From the NCBI GenBank assembly GCA_003427395.1, contig BFEA01000417.1, positions 1,145,153 to 1,176,443 of the forward strand: DNA of 31,291 nt. The letters are read 5' to 3'. This document shows, piece by piece, positions 9,382 to 18,589 of the stretch; positions within the stretch are counted from its first letter, which is position 1, and each line of letters begins with the position of its first letter. The notes beneath the pieces were generated by a model. That model did no database searches. It was not told the origin of the DNA and saw only the letters and a program-made list of their open reading frames with translations. This DNA is from Chara braunii. Its lineage: Eukaryota > Streptophyta > Charophyceae > Charales > Characeae. The translations under genes were made by a program, and so were the position numbers.

Positions 9382-9795
9382 GCGGCCTATGGTGACCGCG
9401 CGTAAGGGTTAAACAGATTATGTGTTTGAGAGAAAAGGGAGATCCCCTTTTATCCTTTGCTTCTTAGAGATTTTATGGTTGGACGTTGTAGTCCANGGCA
9501 NCNGTCAAAGTCAAACCCCTTGACTTTTGTCCAGGCCTGGAGTGGGGCTCATCTCCAGGGCAGTAANAAACGACTGCCACCACAGGTATNAACNTGTNTA
9601 CCACCCACTCTGCACAGAGTGCAGAAAAGGGTGTGTGGTCTTCAACCGCGCTTGGCGGTTGTCCAGCGTCGAGGGATTAACCCTCAAGGCGCGTGTCAGC
9701 CGACACTTGAGTGTCGAATGCGACCCTCGAGATTAACGAGGACCGCACGATTATGGGCACAACATAGTACGCAATCTTCGCAACTGCTTGCGTAC
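9382..9795 (+). ncRNA. Candidate structured RNA: string of hairpins, copy A
   Basis: Consecutive inverted repeats tile this block: AAAAGGG/CCCTTTT (9433-9451), TGGAC/GTCCA (9480-9495), CAAAGTCAA/TTGACTTTTG (9506-9529), CCTGGAG/CTCCAGG (9536-9559), GCAGT/ACTGC (9560-9577), CACAGGT/ACTTGTG (9581-9598, read from copy B because A has Ns), ACCACCCAC enclosing CTGCAC/GTGCAG and closing with GTGTGTGGT (9600-9639), AACCGC/GCGGTT (9644-9660), GAGGG/CCCTC (9671-9685), GTGTC/GACAC (9693-9706), CTTGAG-t-GTCG with CGAC-c-CTCGAG (9706-9731), and GTACGCAA/TTGCGTAC (9767-9795). Between 9377 and 9772 copies A and B differ at only two determined bases, while flanks differ by 4-9%. No known RNA family is recognised; rRNA, SRP RNA, RNase P and spliceosomal RNA motifs were not found. 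The strand is unproven because hairpins are symmetric. Confidence 0.5.
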
Positions 9796-10159
9796 GTTTT
9801 GATTGCCAGTCGATATGAGATAGCCCTGCGTCCGTGCGGTTTTATACCAAGTCTCGCGCGCGACACGTATCCGATTTCCGCGTCGGAAAGTTATGGGACG
9901 ACTACTGAAGGGGCTAGGAGCGTTGTCGCATTTTGTTTGTGTTGTGTTGTTTCGTATGTGAGTGTGTGTGTGTGCGTGTTATTTTTGTGTCCAGTGAAGT
10001 GGTGTGCGCGTGGTGTGTCGGATGCGTCCTAGTTGACCGACGACGAGTCACGCTTGGGACCTCAACCCCCCAAGATGTTGGCTCGCGTGGGGGCCCGACA
10101 GGTGTATTACCGCCCGTACCCCCTATGCTACAACGAACGAGAAACGCTCTCGGCTGGTC
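9796..10159. other. Variable segment of the long repeat, copy A
   Basis: GT-rich sequence (about 9940-10020) with a TGTGTG tract. It diverges 7-9% from copy B, in contrast to the block just before it. Reading frames here are not shared with conservative changes, so no gene is called. Confidence 0.5.
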
Positions 10160-10453
10160 CACCTCTGCAATTGCAACTGATTAGCTTTCGTACTGTGGAC
10201 TAGTAGCTCGGCGGGGATACGCCCACCGAATTGAGGTGACAACTCCCGTAAGGTGTAGGTAAGTCGTGCCTCGCGTAGGCCCTATCCTGTCGTAGGGGCT
10301 CGCGAGAGGTATGGCTGGCGCACTCCGCCGGAGCGGCTTGGGGAAGCTCCACACGTATAATTTTTGCAACGAAGGAATTAAACCAACTCTTGCGTGACAC
10401 GGTCGAGAGGGTCCCGCGCTGCTCTGGTCCGGTGCCGGACCGATGCGCTCGAC
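10160..10453 (+). pseudogene. Possible further SSU rRNA-like fragment, copy A
   Basis: A weak but ordered resemblance to 18S rRNA around positions 300-450 can be traced: CTTTCGTAC...GTGGACTA (10184-10202), ACCGAATTGAGG (10227-10238), CCCGTAAGGTGTAGGTAAG (10246-10264) and CCCTATCCTGTC...GGGGCTCG (10280-10302). Many mismatches and gaps are needed. It is in the right order after the SSU 5' end at 6692 and before the LSU-like parts, which supports the reading, but it could be chance. Confidence 0.3.
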
Positions 10454-12620
10454 AGGTGGCGCCGTTGCCGAGGATAACGGTTGCCTACCGTTGTCCCTGG
10501 TGAAACGGCATCTGGGTATTGGAAGTAAGAAAATAGGCAAATGAGAAGTTTTTAGTAGACTGTATGAGCGATTTGTTAGTATTATGATTATTGTTGGGGA
10601 TGTTGCAAGACTGAGAAGTCCTTAAAGATCGAGCCTAGGTTTGAGGCAGGATGATGACTCAGGCGAAATGAGCACTTCTGCCTTATTGATTGGAACGGTT
10701 GGTTACAGATGATGCTGGATAAAGCATGAAGTAAGGGTTGATCGTGCAATGTGGTTTTGGTTGACGCGATCTGGTTTTGATTAAACGTTGTACGGGTGAC
10801 TCGAGAGCGATGAGTACTTTGATTATGTGCTTACGTGTTTTAACTAGTATAAGGGTAATTGGAGTTGGTATCTCCTTTGATTCAGTAGTTGGCAGGTTTT
10901 GGATGATGCTTTGCATACCCGATATAGCTAAGGTTAAGCATGACTTTTGTGAGAGTTTGTCCTATGAGGTACCCTTTTTTACTGCCATAAGAGTCATCCG
11001 GGTGGTTGGAGGCTAAGGATGAGTGAGTTTATATTCCTCTGTCAAACGTTGAAGGTATAGATCCTCTCTTAGGTATCAGGTTATGAGTCGTCTCAGCACT
11101 TTGAGCATGGATTGAGATGTTTGAGTCTGGGCTCTTAGTGATTGACCAATTTGTATAACAATGAAAGATAGGAGATCTGTATGACATCTTCCCTATAAAA
11201 ATGGTATCTGACCCTAAAGGCAGTAAGAGCGACAGAAAATGGGCTAACAATTCGGTCATCCCATTTACCTTCGCTAGGACGATGGGATGTAGGTAATGTT
11301 AGACCTTCACTTGAGCCCTTCCAGGGTTGGACCATCCACTTGAATTTATATGAAGTTTGAACTAAGGACTTGAGACTAGTCTTTTGAGCTATATGCTGAA
11401 CTTATTTATATATATATATATCAGATTTATTGTGAATAAGCTTGTTTTGTGTCTATCTATGTGAGGCTAGGTTATTTACCTGAAGTAATGGTTGAACCTA
11501 TTAATCTGCAATGATTTATATGAGTGTCTCAAGCCCAAATATCGATTTATGACTGGCTGATGAGGTTATATGTTTGGATTGCTCTTCAAAAGAGGGGTAG
11601 AGATATTGCACAGAATCCACGTCTGATGCGGATTCAGAGGTGAATGGTGTGACCGCTTCTTTGGGATAAGATATTGTCTCATGGACTGGTCGATGTGTAA
11701 GGTCTGCCCTAAGGAAGGCGACAATCCAATATATTTCCCCGAAAGATAGCTTTGAAGAAGTTATAGATTGTCTTGTAAGTAGTAGTGAGACCCACGCCGG
11801 AACTATGTTCTTGGTCCATAGTGGGGTGTTGTTGTTGTATCTCCTGTGATAAAATAACTACACTACTACTGAAAAGGAGAAAAGTGTTTGGGTCTTGCTA
11901 GACTTTGGTCTATGAGGGAAGAAGCTACTACATACCACAAGGAAGTAGGGGGTGAATCCCAACTTTCTTTGTGACAAGTGGGTTCACCAGCACAGGACGA
12001 GACGGTACATCCCGAAGCGTGTATGGTGAGGTTGTTTATCTTGTCGATAAGGGTCTGCGAAGAACGAATGCTAGAATCAGAGGGAGCAGCTGTGAGGTTT
12101 AATCCTTGAGCGGGGCTCAGGGGTTTAAGATGTTATCCATTTTAAAAAGGATTACACTGCCCCTTGCCACATTTTACTTCTGTCAAAGCTGGGAAGTAAA
12201 GTGTGGTACTCTTGTTGTTATTATGTCTGAGAATGTTATTGGTTGGCAATTTCATCTTTGGTCATAACATATCTACCATATGATATACCTAATGATATAA
12301 GCTTTTCATTGTGAGGTAGTTGTGTATGTTTCTGGTAATTGACTAGCCTGAGTATGATGCGTTTGATTTTTACGAGTATTATTATTGTCAATTACTCAGG
12401 TGATATATCATTTTCCATGAGTTATTAGTACTATAGGATATTTCTTTTGATATCTGTGAATGAACGATTATTATGATATATTACCACTATAAGTTTTTCT
12501 AAATTCGATGGTCATAAATACTGGAAAGGATGAATTTAGCGAAAGATGATTTGAGGTTAAGGTTTTAGTAGTTGAGATCGTAGGACGCGATTATCAGCAT
12601 GATAACGGAAGGCGTATGCT
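10454..12620. other. AT-rich segment without recognisable genes
   Basis: No ORF with a domain, no RNA gene and no terminal repeats recognised. One strong hairpin lies at 12167-12206: arms CCACATTTTACTTC and GAAGTAAAGTGTGG (14 bp, one G-T pair), loop of 12. A TA tract is at 11404-11420. The segment is absent from copy B, whose homology stops at 23383. Confidence 0.5.
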
Positions 12621-12626
12621 GGACGT

Positions 12627-13169
12627 TTGTCTGTGATGGGCAGAACCCAGACAGAGCTAAGGCAACTCAGGATGCCTTACGCTAGGGAAGATCCCAATAT
12701 GGCCTTGCCGACTGGAAAGGAAGGAGGGTTCGAGATGTCCTTGCCAAGACGGGTTAAAGAGGGGGAATATATTTCTTCTTGGTGGGGCATACAAATGGAT
12801 ATGGGTATCTTCGCCTGGATCGAGTCAGGTTTCGATGACAATCAGGATTGTGCGATTGTGAGGGTGACCCCATACGCTCCGCCATCATTCTGGGTCCTGC
12901 ATGGGATTGAGTTGGCATTGGGGCATGAGAGTCTGCTTACAGGACCCTTAAGGGTAGCTGAAGCAGCTGCAGCAAAATGGGCGAAAGACAGGGTCAATGA
13001 GGGAGAAGAGCAGGTGGAGACCCGTGTAGAGGTTAAGCGTGTTGAAGAGTTTGTACTTCCTTCAGCCCCGTTAAGAGTCGTTCTGCCAGATTTTCTCATA
13101 GAGAAGTGTTTTGGGGGACATGCAAGGGTAAAAGCTGCAGCAAAAGCCACCTTGAGAGCGCGAGAATGA
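12627..13169 (+). CDS. Hypothetical protein, 180 codons, unknown function
   Basis: This is the only ORF above about 100 codons in the 5.7 kb between copies A and B. Its composition is protein-like rather than repetitive: aromatic residues cluster near 51-65 (SSWWGIQMDMGIFAWIESGF), an Ala and charge-rich stretch around residues 108-140 could be helical, and the C-terminus is basic (HARVKAAAKATLRARE). No signal peptide, membrane helix or known motif is visible. The shown start may lie inside an exon, because upstream sequence is uninformative. It could be an exon of a host gene caught between repeats, a fragment of an unknown transposon protein, or chance. A second protein-like stretch follows at 13230-13342. 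Confidence 0.35.
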   Translation: MSVMGRTQTELRQLRMPYAREDPNMALPTGKEGGFEMSLPRRVKEGEYISSWWGIQMDMGIFAWIESGFDDNQDCAIVRVTPYAPPSFWVLHGIELALGHESLLTGPLRVAEAAAAKWAKDRVNEGEEQVETRVEVKRVEEFVLPSAPLRVVLPDFLIEKCFGGHARVKAAAKATLRARE

Positions 13170-13229
13170 GGGTGTGGGCGTTATACGTGCGAAATAATTT
13201 ATAGCCTATACTTAGACTTAAGGTTCTTA

Positions 13230-13342
13230 CCCCCTAGTCATGGGTTCAGAAATATGGTCAACGTGGTTGACGCTTATGCTAGATCACATGACCCTGACGA
13301 GAGAGCTCAAGATTGGGATGAAATTTGGGCAGTGGCAGGACG
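13230..13342 (+). CDS. Possible exon fragment downstream of the 180-codon ORF
   Basis: The frame beginning just after a splice-acceptor-like pyrimidine tract (TTCTTACCCCCTAG, ending near 13229) reads HGFRNMVNVVDAYARSHDPD and then ERAQDWDEIWAVAGR. It reaches CGGTAGGAA, which contains a stop in frame but also resembles a splice donor (GTAGGA). The hydrophilic, acidic composition is protein-like. No homologue is recognised. Junction to the ORF ending at 13169 is speculative. Confidence 0.2.
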
Positions 13343-14844
13343 GTAGGAAATGTCCTCATATTCTGCTAAATGCTGCTCCCGTGGGCTCGTCTATGACCGT
13401 CTTACTATGTAATACAATAAATTAGGGTCAATGACGTTTGCAACAAGGATTACTGCCTGCCTATAGCCAATGTTGAGAGTTGTCTATGTAAATTGTATAT
13501 TGTTTAGTACCCCCGAAGGTAGAGCAGGGTGACTAAAATTTCGAGTGTTGCTGTATGGACAACATAAGTGGCGGTAAAGGGATAAGGCTAGGGAGAGTAC
13601 AGTAGTGAAAGAAGGAAACTAGCCTTAACCACTAGACTTGAGAAACTTTCAACCATAAAATGACCTTAGATCATTTGGGTCACTTTTAATAAAAGTCCAG
13701 TTGTATATACGTGGACATAGGAGTTAGGACATTAGGCTAACTGATTGTGGGATCCTAATTCCTTGTTTTAGTCAGCAGGACCCTGACTATATATCGAGTA
13801 ATTAGAAGATGTGTGTGCAAGTACTTAGAGCAGTGTGTGTATATGTTGTATCATAAAAGGTTTCAGGTCGAATTGGAGAATCGCATAAGAAACTTTTATG
13901 CCTACTCAAGGGTCGAATGGGTAAAGCATGATTAAAATACGAGAGTGAACTTCGTATGTGTACAAGTTGCTGATGGGAATATTTTGTTGAGCAAGCGATC
14001 TTAGAATACAGTCTTGAGTGCTTTGAGAGGTCACATGAGAATGTGATCTTATTAGAGACTTTGATTCACTTCTTGATTGTGGTGCTTGCCAAGTTTTTGT
14101 ACATACGTATTTTTTGGGATATTGTCCTGAGTTGCAAGAATATATCTGTTTATATACTTGTATATATGAGAAAGAAACATGTATAGCAGTTGGGTTCAAG
14201 ACAATCACAAACTTTTGGTTGATTGAGGCCTTGTGTGTTTTGTTTTCGCCTCTGGATATTTTAGGTATGTCGTGAGCTTGCTTGGATTTCTCTGAGTCGA
14301 GGGATACAGTTGTTTTGTAATTGAGACCGTTTGAGTTTAGCCCTGGTCAGGGAGATCATAACAGTTGTATGATATCAATGACAGTTTGAGTTGAGATTGT
14401 TCGACTCTGGGTGTATATATATAACTCAAGACTACTTTTGCTATGATTCTTTGGGTAGGTTATCCTACCTCTGAGTGTATATTGAGTGAAGATTTCTGAG
14501 ACTATTCCTTGTATATGACGATCACTATCACGCTCACATGTGTGGTTTTATCCTGATGTGTGATGGTTATGTGTGAGAGATGTGTGAGAAACATTTCATG
14601 CAACTTGTATTTTGTGAATGTGAATGTAAGTGAACTGTCTACTCTTCGGTATACTCGTGCGGCCTGGCGTCAGGCAGATGATGGGGATGGGTATAAGGAG
14701 AGGAAGAGCAGTCTGTTTTTTGTGGAGAGATGTGAGAATCCTAAGGGATTTACGAGTCATTGAGACTCTAATGCTTACCATGTTGGTTGTTGATTGCTTA
14801 AGTTGTGACGAGGACCCATAAGATGGTCTCTCAGTGATGTTTGT
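13343..14844. other. AT-rich segment without recognisable genes
   Basis: Only short ORFs (up to about 100 codons) without domains. At 14651-14672 the sequence TACTCGTGCGGCCTGGCGTC distantly recalls the start of the conserved block at 9376 (TTTCGTGCGGCCTATGG). No terminal repeats or RNA genes were seen. Confidence 0.5.
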
Positions 14845-15036
14845 TTTATGATGAGACCCCCTTGGATTTTGGAGAAGGGGATGTTTTGTGATGTTGTGTG
14901 TTATGATGAGACCCCCTCAAATTTTTGGAAGAGGGGGTGTTTTGCTCTATGGTGAGACCCCTCGTGATTTTTGGAGAGGGGGTATTTTGTTCTATGATGA
15001 GAGCCCCTGGATTTTTGGAAAAGGGGATGGTTTTAT
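14845..15036. repeat. Four tandem hairpin units of about 45-55 bp
   Basis: Units start near 14848, 14903, 14949 and 14994, each with ATGATGAGACCCC or a variant, then a GGATTTTTGGA core, then a G-run and a T-rich tail. Each unit folds: CCCCCTT/AAGGGG in the first, ACCCCCTC/GAGGGGGT in the second, ACCCCTC/GAGGGGGT in the third, and a weaker CCCCT/AGGGG in the fourth. The CTT/AAG to CTC/GAG change keeps pairing. It resembles in style, not in sequence, the array at 7947-8774. Confidence 0.8.
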
Positions 15037-15044
15037 TGTTGGAA

Positions 15045-15076
15045 GACTCACCTTCAAAGGTGACCTTCAAAGGTGA
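15045..15076. repeat. Overlapping palindromes CACCTTCAAAGGTG
   Basis: The words CACCTTCAAAGGTG and ACCTTCAAAGGTGAG follow each other with the flanks CTCACC and GGTGAG, giving a compact inverted repeat. A related GTGCCTTCAAAGGTGT is at 15791-15806. Function unknown. Confidence 0.7.
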
Positions 15077-15149
15077 GTAAACTGATTTATGGCATGGTAA
15101 GCTGACTGATGAGTATTAAAGTCTGACGAAAAGGGTCATATTTCGCAAT

Positions 15150-15190
15150 GAGTGCAGGGCGAGAGATGTCTCAGGATGGGTGACTGCTGA
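15150..15190 (+). pseudogene. 5S rRNA-like fragment
   Basis: GGGCGAGAG (15157-15165), then seven bases, then AGGATGGGTGAC (15173-15184), reproduces with exact spacing the 3' half of plant 5S rRNA, which includes the internal control region (box C). The seven bases between match poorly, and the 5' half and 3' end are not clearly present, so this is a remnant. It lies about 400 bp before the LSU 5'-like fragment. It could be a linked 5S copy, as occurs in the rDNA of some early plants, or the head of a 5S-derived SINE. Confidence 0.55.
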
Positions 15191-15557
15191 CTCTGATCAA
15201 GTAAGGGGTCACGGCCTTGTGGACCTAGCGGTGATTTTGTTTGTGAGCGCGCGAAGGATGCCATGCCGTTTTGTGGGAGGGCTGATAGATGCCTTCACAC
15301 CCCTACGTAATCGCGCAGTGGGCCCGTGATTTTGTTTTGCGAAGCTCCGTCTAACCACTCGTGCTAGTTCTGGGACATATTGAGATATACCAAGCTTAAC
15401 GGTAAAGGTTAGTACCTCTAGGGTGCAGCCCCAGTGGATGGCTGTTAGCCGGCGCAACCTGGCTGCGGGACCGCGGAGTAAGAGTTCAAGGGGAGTTGCC
15501 CGCCCCAGGGAAATTACTCCGTGGGACAGTGAAGGTTGAGATTTTTAAGGAATCCTG

Positions 15558-15645
15558 ATTGAATGCTTATCAGGAGAAAACCTATTGTTGCGTAACCAAC
15601 GAGGGTATTACCGTTAAATAACAATGCGGTGGGCCGTGGTCCTGG
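15558..15645 (+). pseudogene. LSU rRNA 5'-end-like fragment
   Basis: GAATGCTTATCAGGAGAAAA and then AACCAACGAGGGTATTACCG follow the order and spacing of the conserved LSU start (AAGCATATCA, GGAGGAAAAG, AACAAGGATTCCCCTAGTAACGG) with many changes and a gap of about five bases. A following AACAATGCGGTGGGCC may continue the match. The position upstream of the stronger LSU core at 16226 supports the reading. No 5.8S sequence was found between the SSU and LSU parts. Confidence 0.5.
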
Positions 15646-16225
15646 TCCGATCAGCCAGGCTATGGTGGACCAAGATGGAGACCTAGCCTTTTTGTACTAG
15701 ACTGCAGAAAGAGCGGAGTGGATATTAAGTATATATATATATATGTATGTGTATTTGATTGCAAGAGATTTTATGAGAAGGAAGACGAGAGTGCCTTCAA
15801 AGGTGTCGGTTAAGGCCCACGTCACTAGTTTTGGCCACGACTAGGGACACCCAACGACAAGCCGAAGGTTGTCTAGGACCGGGGGGAGAGGACAGTTGGG
15901 AAGACCTTTGGAACTTATACTAACAGCAGTCTGATGACTGGGCGATGAGGACCTGGGTTAGAACCTGTCAGCATATAGTTGTGGAGACATGGCTTGGTTA
16001 ATTTCCCCGTTCTATTTTTATTATTTTTTTAATTTCTCCTTCTTATTTTCGTTTACTTCCTTTTCAATGTCGGGTCACGGAAGTACGTTGCATTCGCGGG
16101 GTTGCCTGAAGTGCAATTACAAGCTGTTTTCGTGACTGCGTCGAAGTTGTAGTTTTTTTTTATATATATACTTCCTTTTTTATTTCTAAATTTAAACTTT
16201 GTTGACCACGTCTGGTTTCACCTTG

Positions 16226-16795
16226 GGACGTGGTACCGGAGGTTCAACGTGCATGCGAGCGGGTGGGTGATTAGCCCCCGAGGCGGACGTAGTTGGGGCG
16301 TGTGCCCCTGCGGGTGCACCGTCCGCGGCCACGATCTGTGTGAGAGGCTGGAGTATGGACGTACGGTCTACCCAGAGGGTGGTGAGCTGTGCATGGTCAA
16401 AGTGAACCAGCGCACAGTGGTAGGCGATGCGCAGGCTGTGCATAAAAGCTAACTGCGTTGGACCTCTCCCTATTTTCGTTTTCAAAAATCCACATTTAAA
16501 TATGGGCTATTACCACCAAGGTCTGCGCCATGATCCGCCTCACCAAGGATCGGGTAGCAGGCCTGTGGTAGGCCGCAACCGTGACGCTGCAGGCAGCTAT
16601 GAGAGAAGTAGGCTGGCTGTCGAGGACCCAATACAGATGGGCTGTGCCTGTGCAAGGCGTGACCGATAAGGCTCCGGTGTAAGCCCAAAGCGTTACCAGG
16701 GCACATCGGGCGCTGCTCTTGGGTATAGGGGCGAAAGACTAATCGAACCGTCTAGTAGCTGGTTCCTTCTGAAGTTTCCCTCAGGATAGCTGAGG
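16226..16795 (+). pseudogene. LSU (28S) rRNA-like core, copy B, with internal insertion
   Basis: First part, 16226-16436: GTGCATGCGAGCGGGTGGGTG, CGGGTGCACCGTCCGCGGCC, GATCTGTGTGAGAGG and GGTGGTGAGCTGTGC follow LSU conserved blocks in order. Second part, 16680-16792: GCCCAAAGCGTTACC, then an almost perfect match to the universal core starting GGGTATAGGGGCGAAAGAC and continuing through CTAGTAGCTGGTTCC and AAGTTTCCCTCAGGATAGC. In normal LSU rRNA these parts adjoin; here about 245 bp intervene. The variable parts are strongly diverged while the invariant core is kept, so this lineage may have evolved under constraint for a time before decay. After 16795 the LSU match is lost. Confidence 0.85.
16437..16679. 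other. Insertion inside the LSU-like core, shared by both copies
   Basis: About 245 bp without LSU similarity separates LSU blocks that normally adjoin. It contains the inverted pair GCAGGCCTGTGGTAGGCCGC and a TTTAAATATG stretch. Copy A has it too (about 4631-4872) with about 4% difference. It may be an intron, an internal transcribed insert or a transposon fragment. No group I or group II core motif was recognised. Confidence 0.5.
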
Positions 16796-16799
16796 CGGG

Positions 16800-18294
16800 T
16801 GAGCAGCTTGCGAGCCCCTAAGACGAAGTCCGCTACGGTCGGCCTTGTGTTCCGAAGAACCGAGGAGGACGGTCGCAGAGCCCAGGGAGAGCGCAGGCAA
16901 GGAGGCGACATGGTCGACAACACAGGCGGAAGGAACCTGGACGACGTACCGGGCCAGGTACATTCAAAAATGGAGGTGCAGGGTGCATGCGGAGAGAGAA
17001 GAGGGAACGATGAGCGCTAAACTGAGGCAGCAGCAGCGGAGACTGTCGGGGTCAGTAAAGAGCGGGGTGAACGGAAGAGGGTAGAAGGAACGGATGAACC
17101 TGGGCGTGGGAATGCGCCAGGTGCATACAGACGAGAGGGGGGCTGAAGATGGCAGGGTAGGTAGTGACTTACCTCCTTGCGAATGTCGGTCGTTGTGCTG
17201 GCCGCCGTACCAGCTTAGCGCAGTATACCACAGCAGAGGGAAAGGAGGAAATGAACCTGGACGGGGATCGTGCCGGGTGTATCCGAAGGTAAGTGAGGGG
17301 GGCGCAGGAGTAGCTATGGCGGGTTCAGCCTGAGTAAAGTGGGTTTGGGCGCCCGTTTGTGCGAAGTGCGACCAGGAACGAGAGACAACGGGTGCAGAGG
17401 CGGACGCGGTGACGAGAACAAGGGATGGGAGGAATGAATTTGGGCGCGAAATTGCGCCGGATACATTCGAGAAAAGGAAGAGTGGAGATGGCAGGTGAGG
17501 CGCAACGAAAAAAGGGATGGCCCTCGTGATTTACAATGGGATTAGGCGAGGGAAGAGTTAGAATAGGGGTTTTTGGTTGTGGTGGACCCGAAATTAAGGT
17601 TAGAATTAGTAAAAAAAATTAGTAAAAGTGGAGTTCGTAGAGAAAAGCATCGCAGGGAGATGGCGGAGAGTAAGAAAGGGGGAGAGTGGAGTTGCAAAAA
17701 CTCACTCAATGTTTTACTGTTTTTCACGATTTAACATGCTAGATTTAGTTTTTTAGGTGGGGCGAATCTGACTGTGTAGTTAGTTTTAGGAGAGGGTTAG
17801 TAGAATAGCATTAGTAGAAAAGTTGGACTGCGCGAGATATGGCGGAAGGGGAGTGAACACGAGACAAATTATGTTAGCTCGGCAGTCTCTCTGTCGTTTT
17901 TGGCGAGTGAAGATTCGAAGTAGGGGTTTCTGCCCCGGGCAACGACGATTGTGGCATCAAATTTGAGGTTAGTAGAGTAGGAGTAGAGTTAGTTGAGAGA
18001 AGACTGGATGGAGATGGCGGGAAGAGGGCTATGACGAGGGGAATAACTCTCGTATCTTGGCCGATTTTTTATGAAGTCAGATATAGGAGGATACTGTCCC
18101 TGAGTACTTTGATGTAGCAAATGTAGTGTCAGCGTTAACTTGCTCTAGGATGTTAGTTCGACCGGGGTTAATACAGTACGCTGCGCCCAGAAACAGACTT
18201 GAAGCGGACTATGTACCTGTCCGCGTTCTTGTAGAAGATTCATTCGAATTTGCTCATCATATTAAAGGCATCAGCATTGGGCTGGCTGCGCCAC

Positions 18295-18369
<75 letters not shown>

Positions 18370-18589
18370 CAAAGAGATGTGGGGAGGCATAATGGAGGGA
18401 GGAAGAGCGCTTACCTCGAGCCCTGAGTTGGTAGTGCAAAACAGGTCGAAAGTTGAAGTACAACATGGAACAACAGAGAGGAGCAGCGGGGAGGAGGGAA
18501 TCACAGTGCATATGTATCTGCCTGTGTTCCGGTGGAAGATTTATTTTCTTTTTCTATGTTTTTGTCTTTGTTTATTTTCTCATACATTT
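16800..18589. repeat. Spacer-like subrepeats, copy B
   Basis: This is the counterpart of 4986-6690, with the same two subrepeat families (GGTGCATACAGACGAG type near 16959, 17121, 17272 and 17455; GAGATGGCGG type near 17660, 17837 and 18010). No gene is supported. Confidence 0.6.
18297..18367. repeat. GA microsatellite, about 35 repeats
   Basis: A pure AG tract, absent from copy A, where the flanks join near 6460-6480. It creates long artificial Arg-Glu and Ser-Leu reading frames. Confidence 0.99.

Larger units (their letters stand above)
4594..10453 (+). repeat. Copy A of the long rDNA-like repeat
   Basis: This segment matches 16398-23383 in order and orientation. The offset is about 11805 bp at the left end, about 11890 after a GA microsatellite present only in B, and about 12934 after roughly 1 kb present only in B. 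By eye, differences are about 4% in most stretches and about 7-9% after 9773. Copy A begins where the Harbinger element interrupts it. At the right, homology stops near CGATGCGCTCGAC (10440-10453), after which A and B are unrelated. Seven N bases occur at 9496, 9501, 9503, 9567, 9590, 9594 and 9598. Confidence 0.9.

Noticed and set aside
9720-9745. GATTAACGAG in the hairpin block as an LSU rRNA match
   Set aside because: The ten-base word occurs in LSU rRNA, but neighbouring bases do not align and copy B changes the word, so I do not call the block rRNA.
9740-9840. Long-range pairing GACCGCACG with CGTGCGGTT after the hairpin string
   Set aside because: Copy B changes two bases in one arm without compensation, so the pairing is not supported.
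15103-15140. Hammerhead-ribozyme-like words CTGATGAG and CGAAAAG, 14 bases apart
   Set aside because: Stem II would have only two base pairs, and no stem I, stem III or cleavage triplet fits. Such a word pair is expected by chance in a window of this size with a probability of several percent.
18126-18392. ORFs with long Arg-Glu or Ser-Leu runs
   Set aside because: These are readings of the GA microsatellite.
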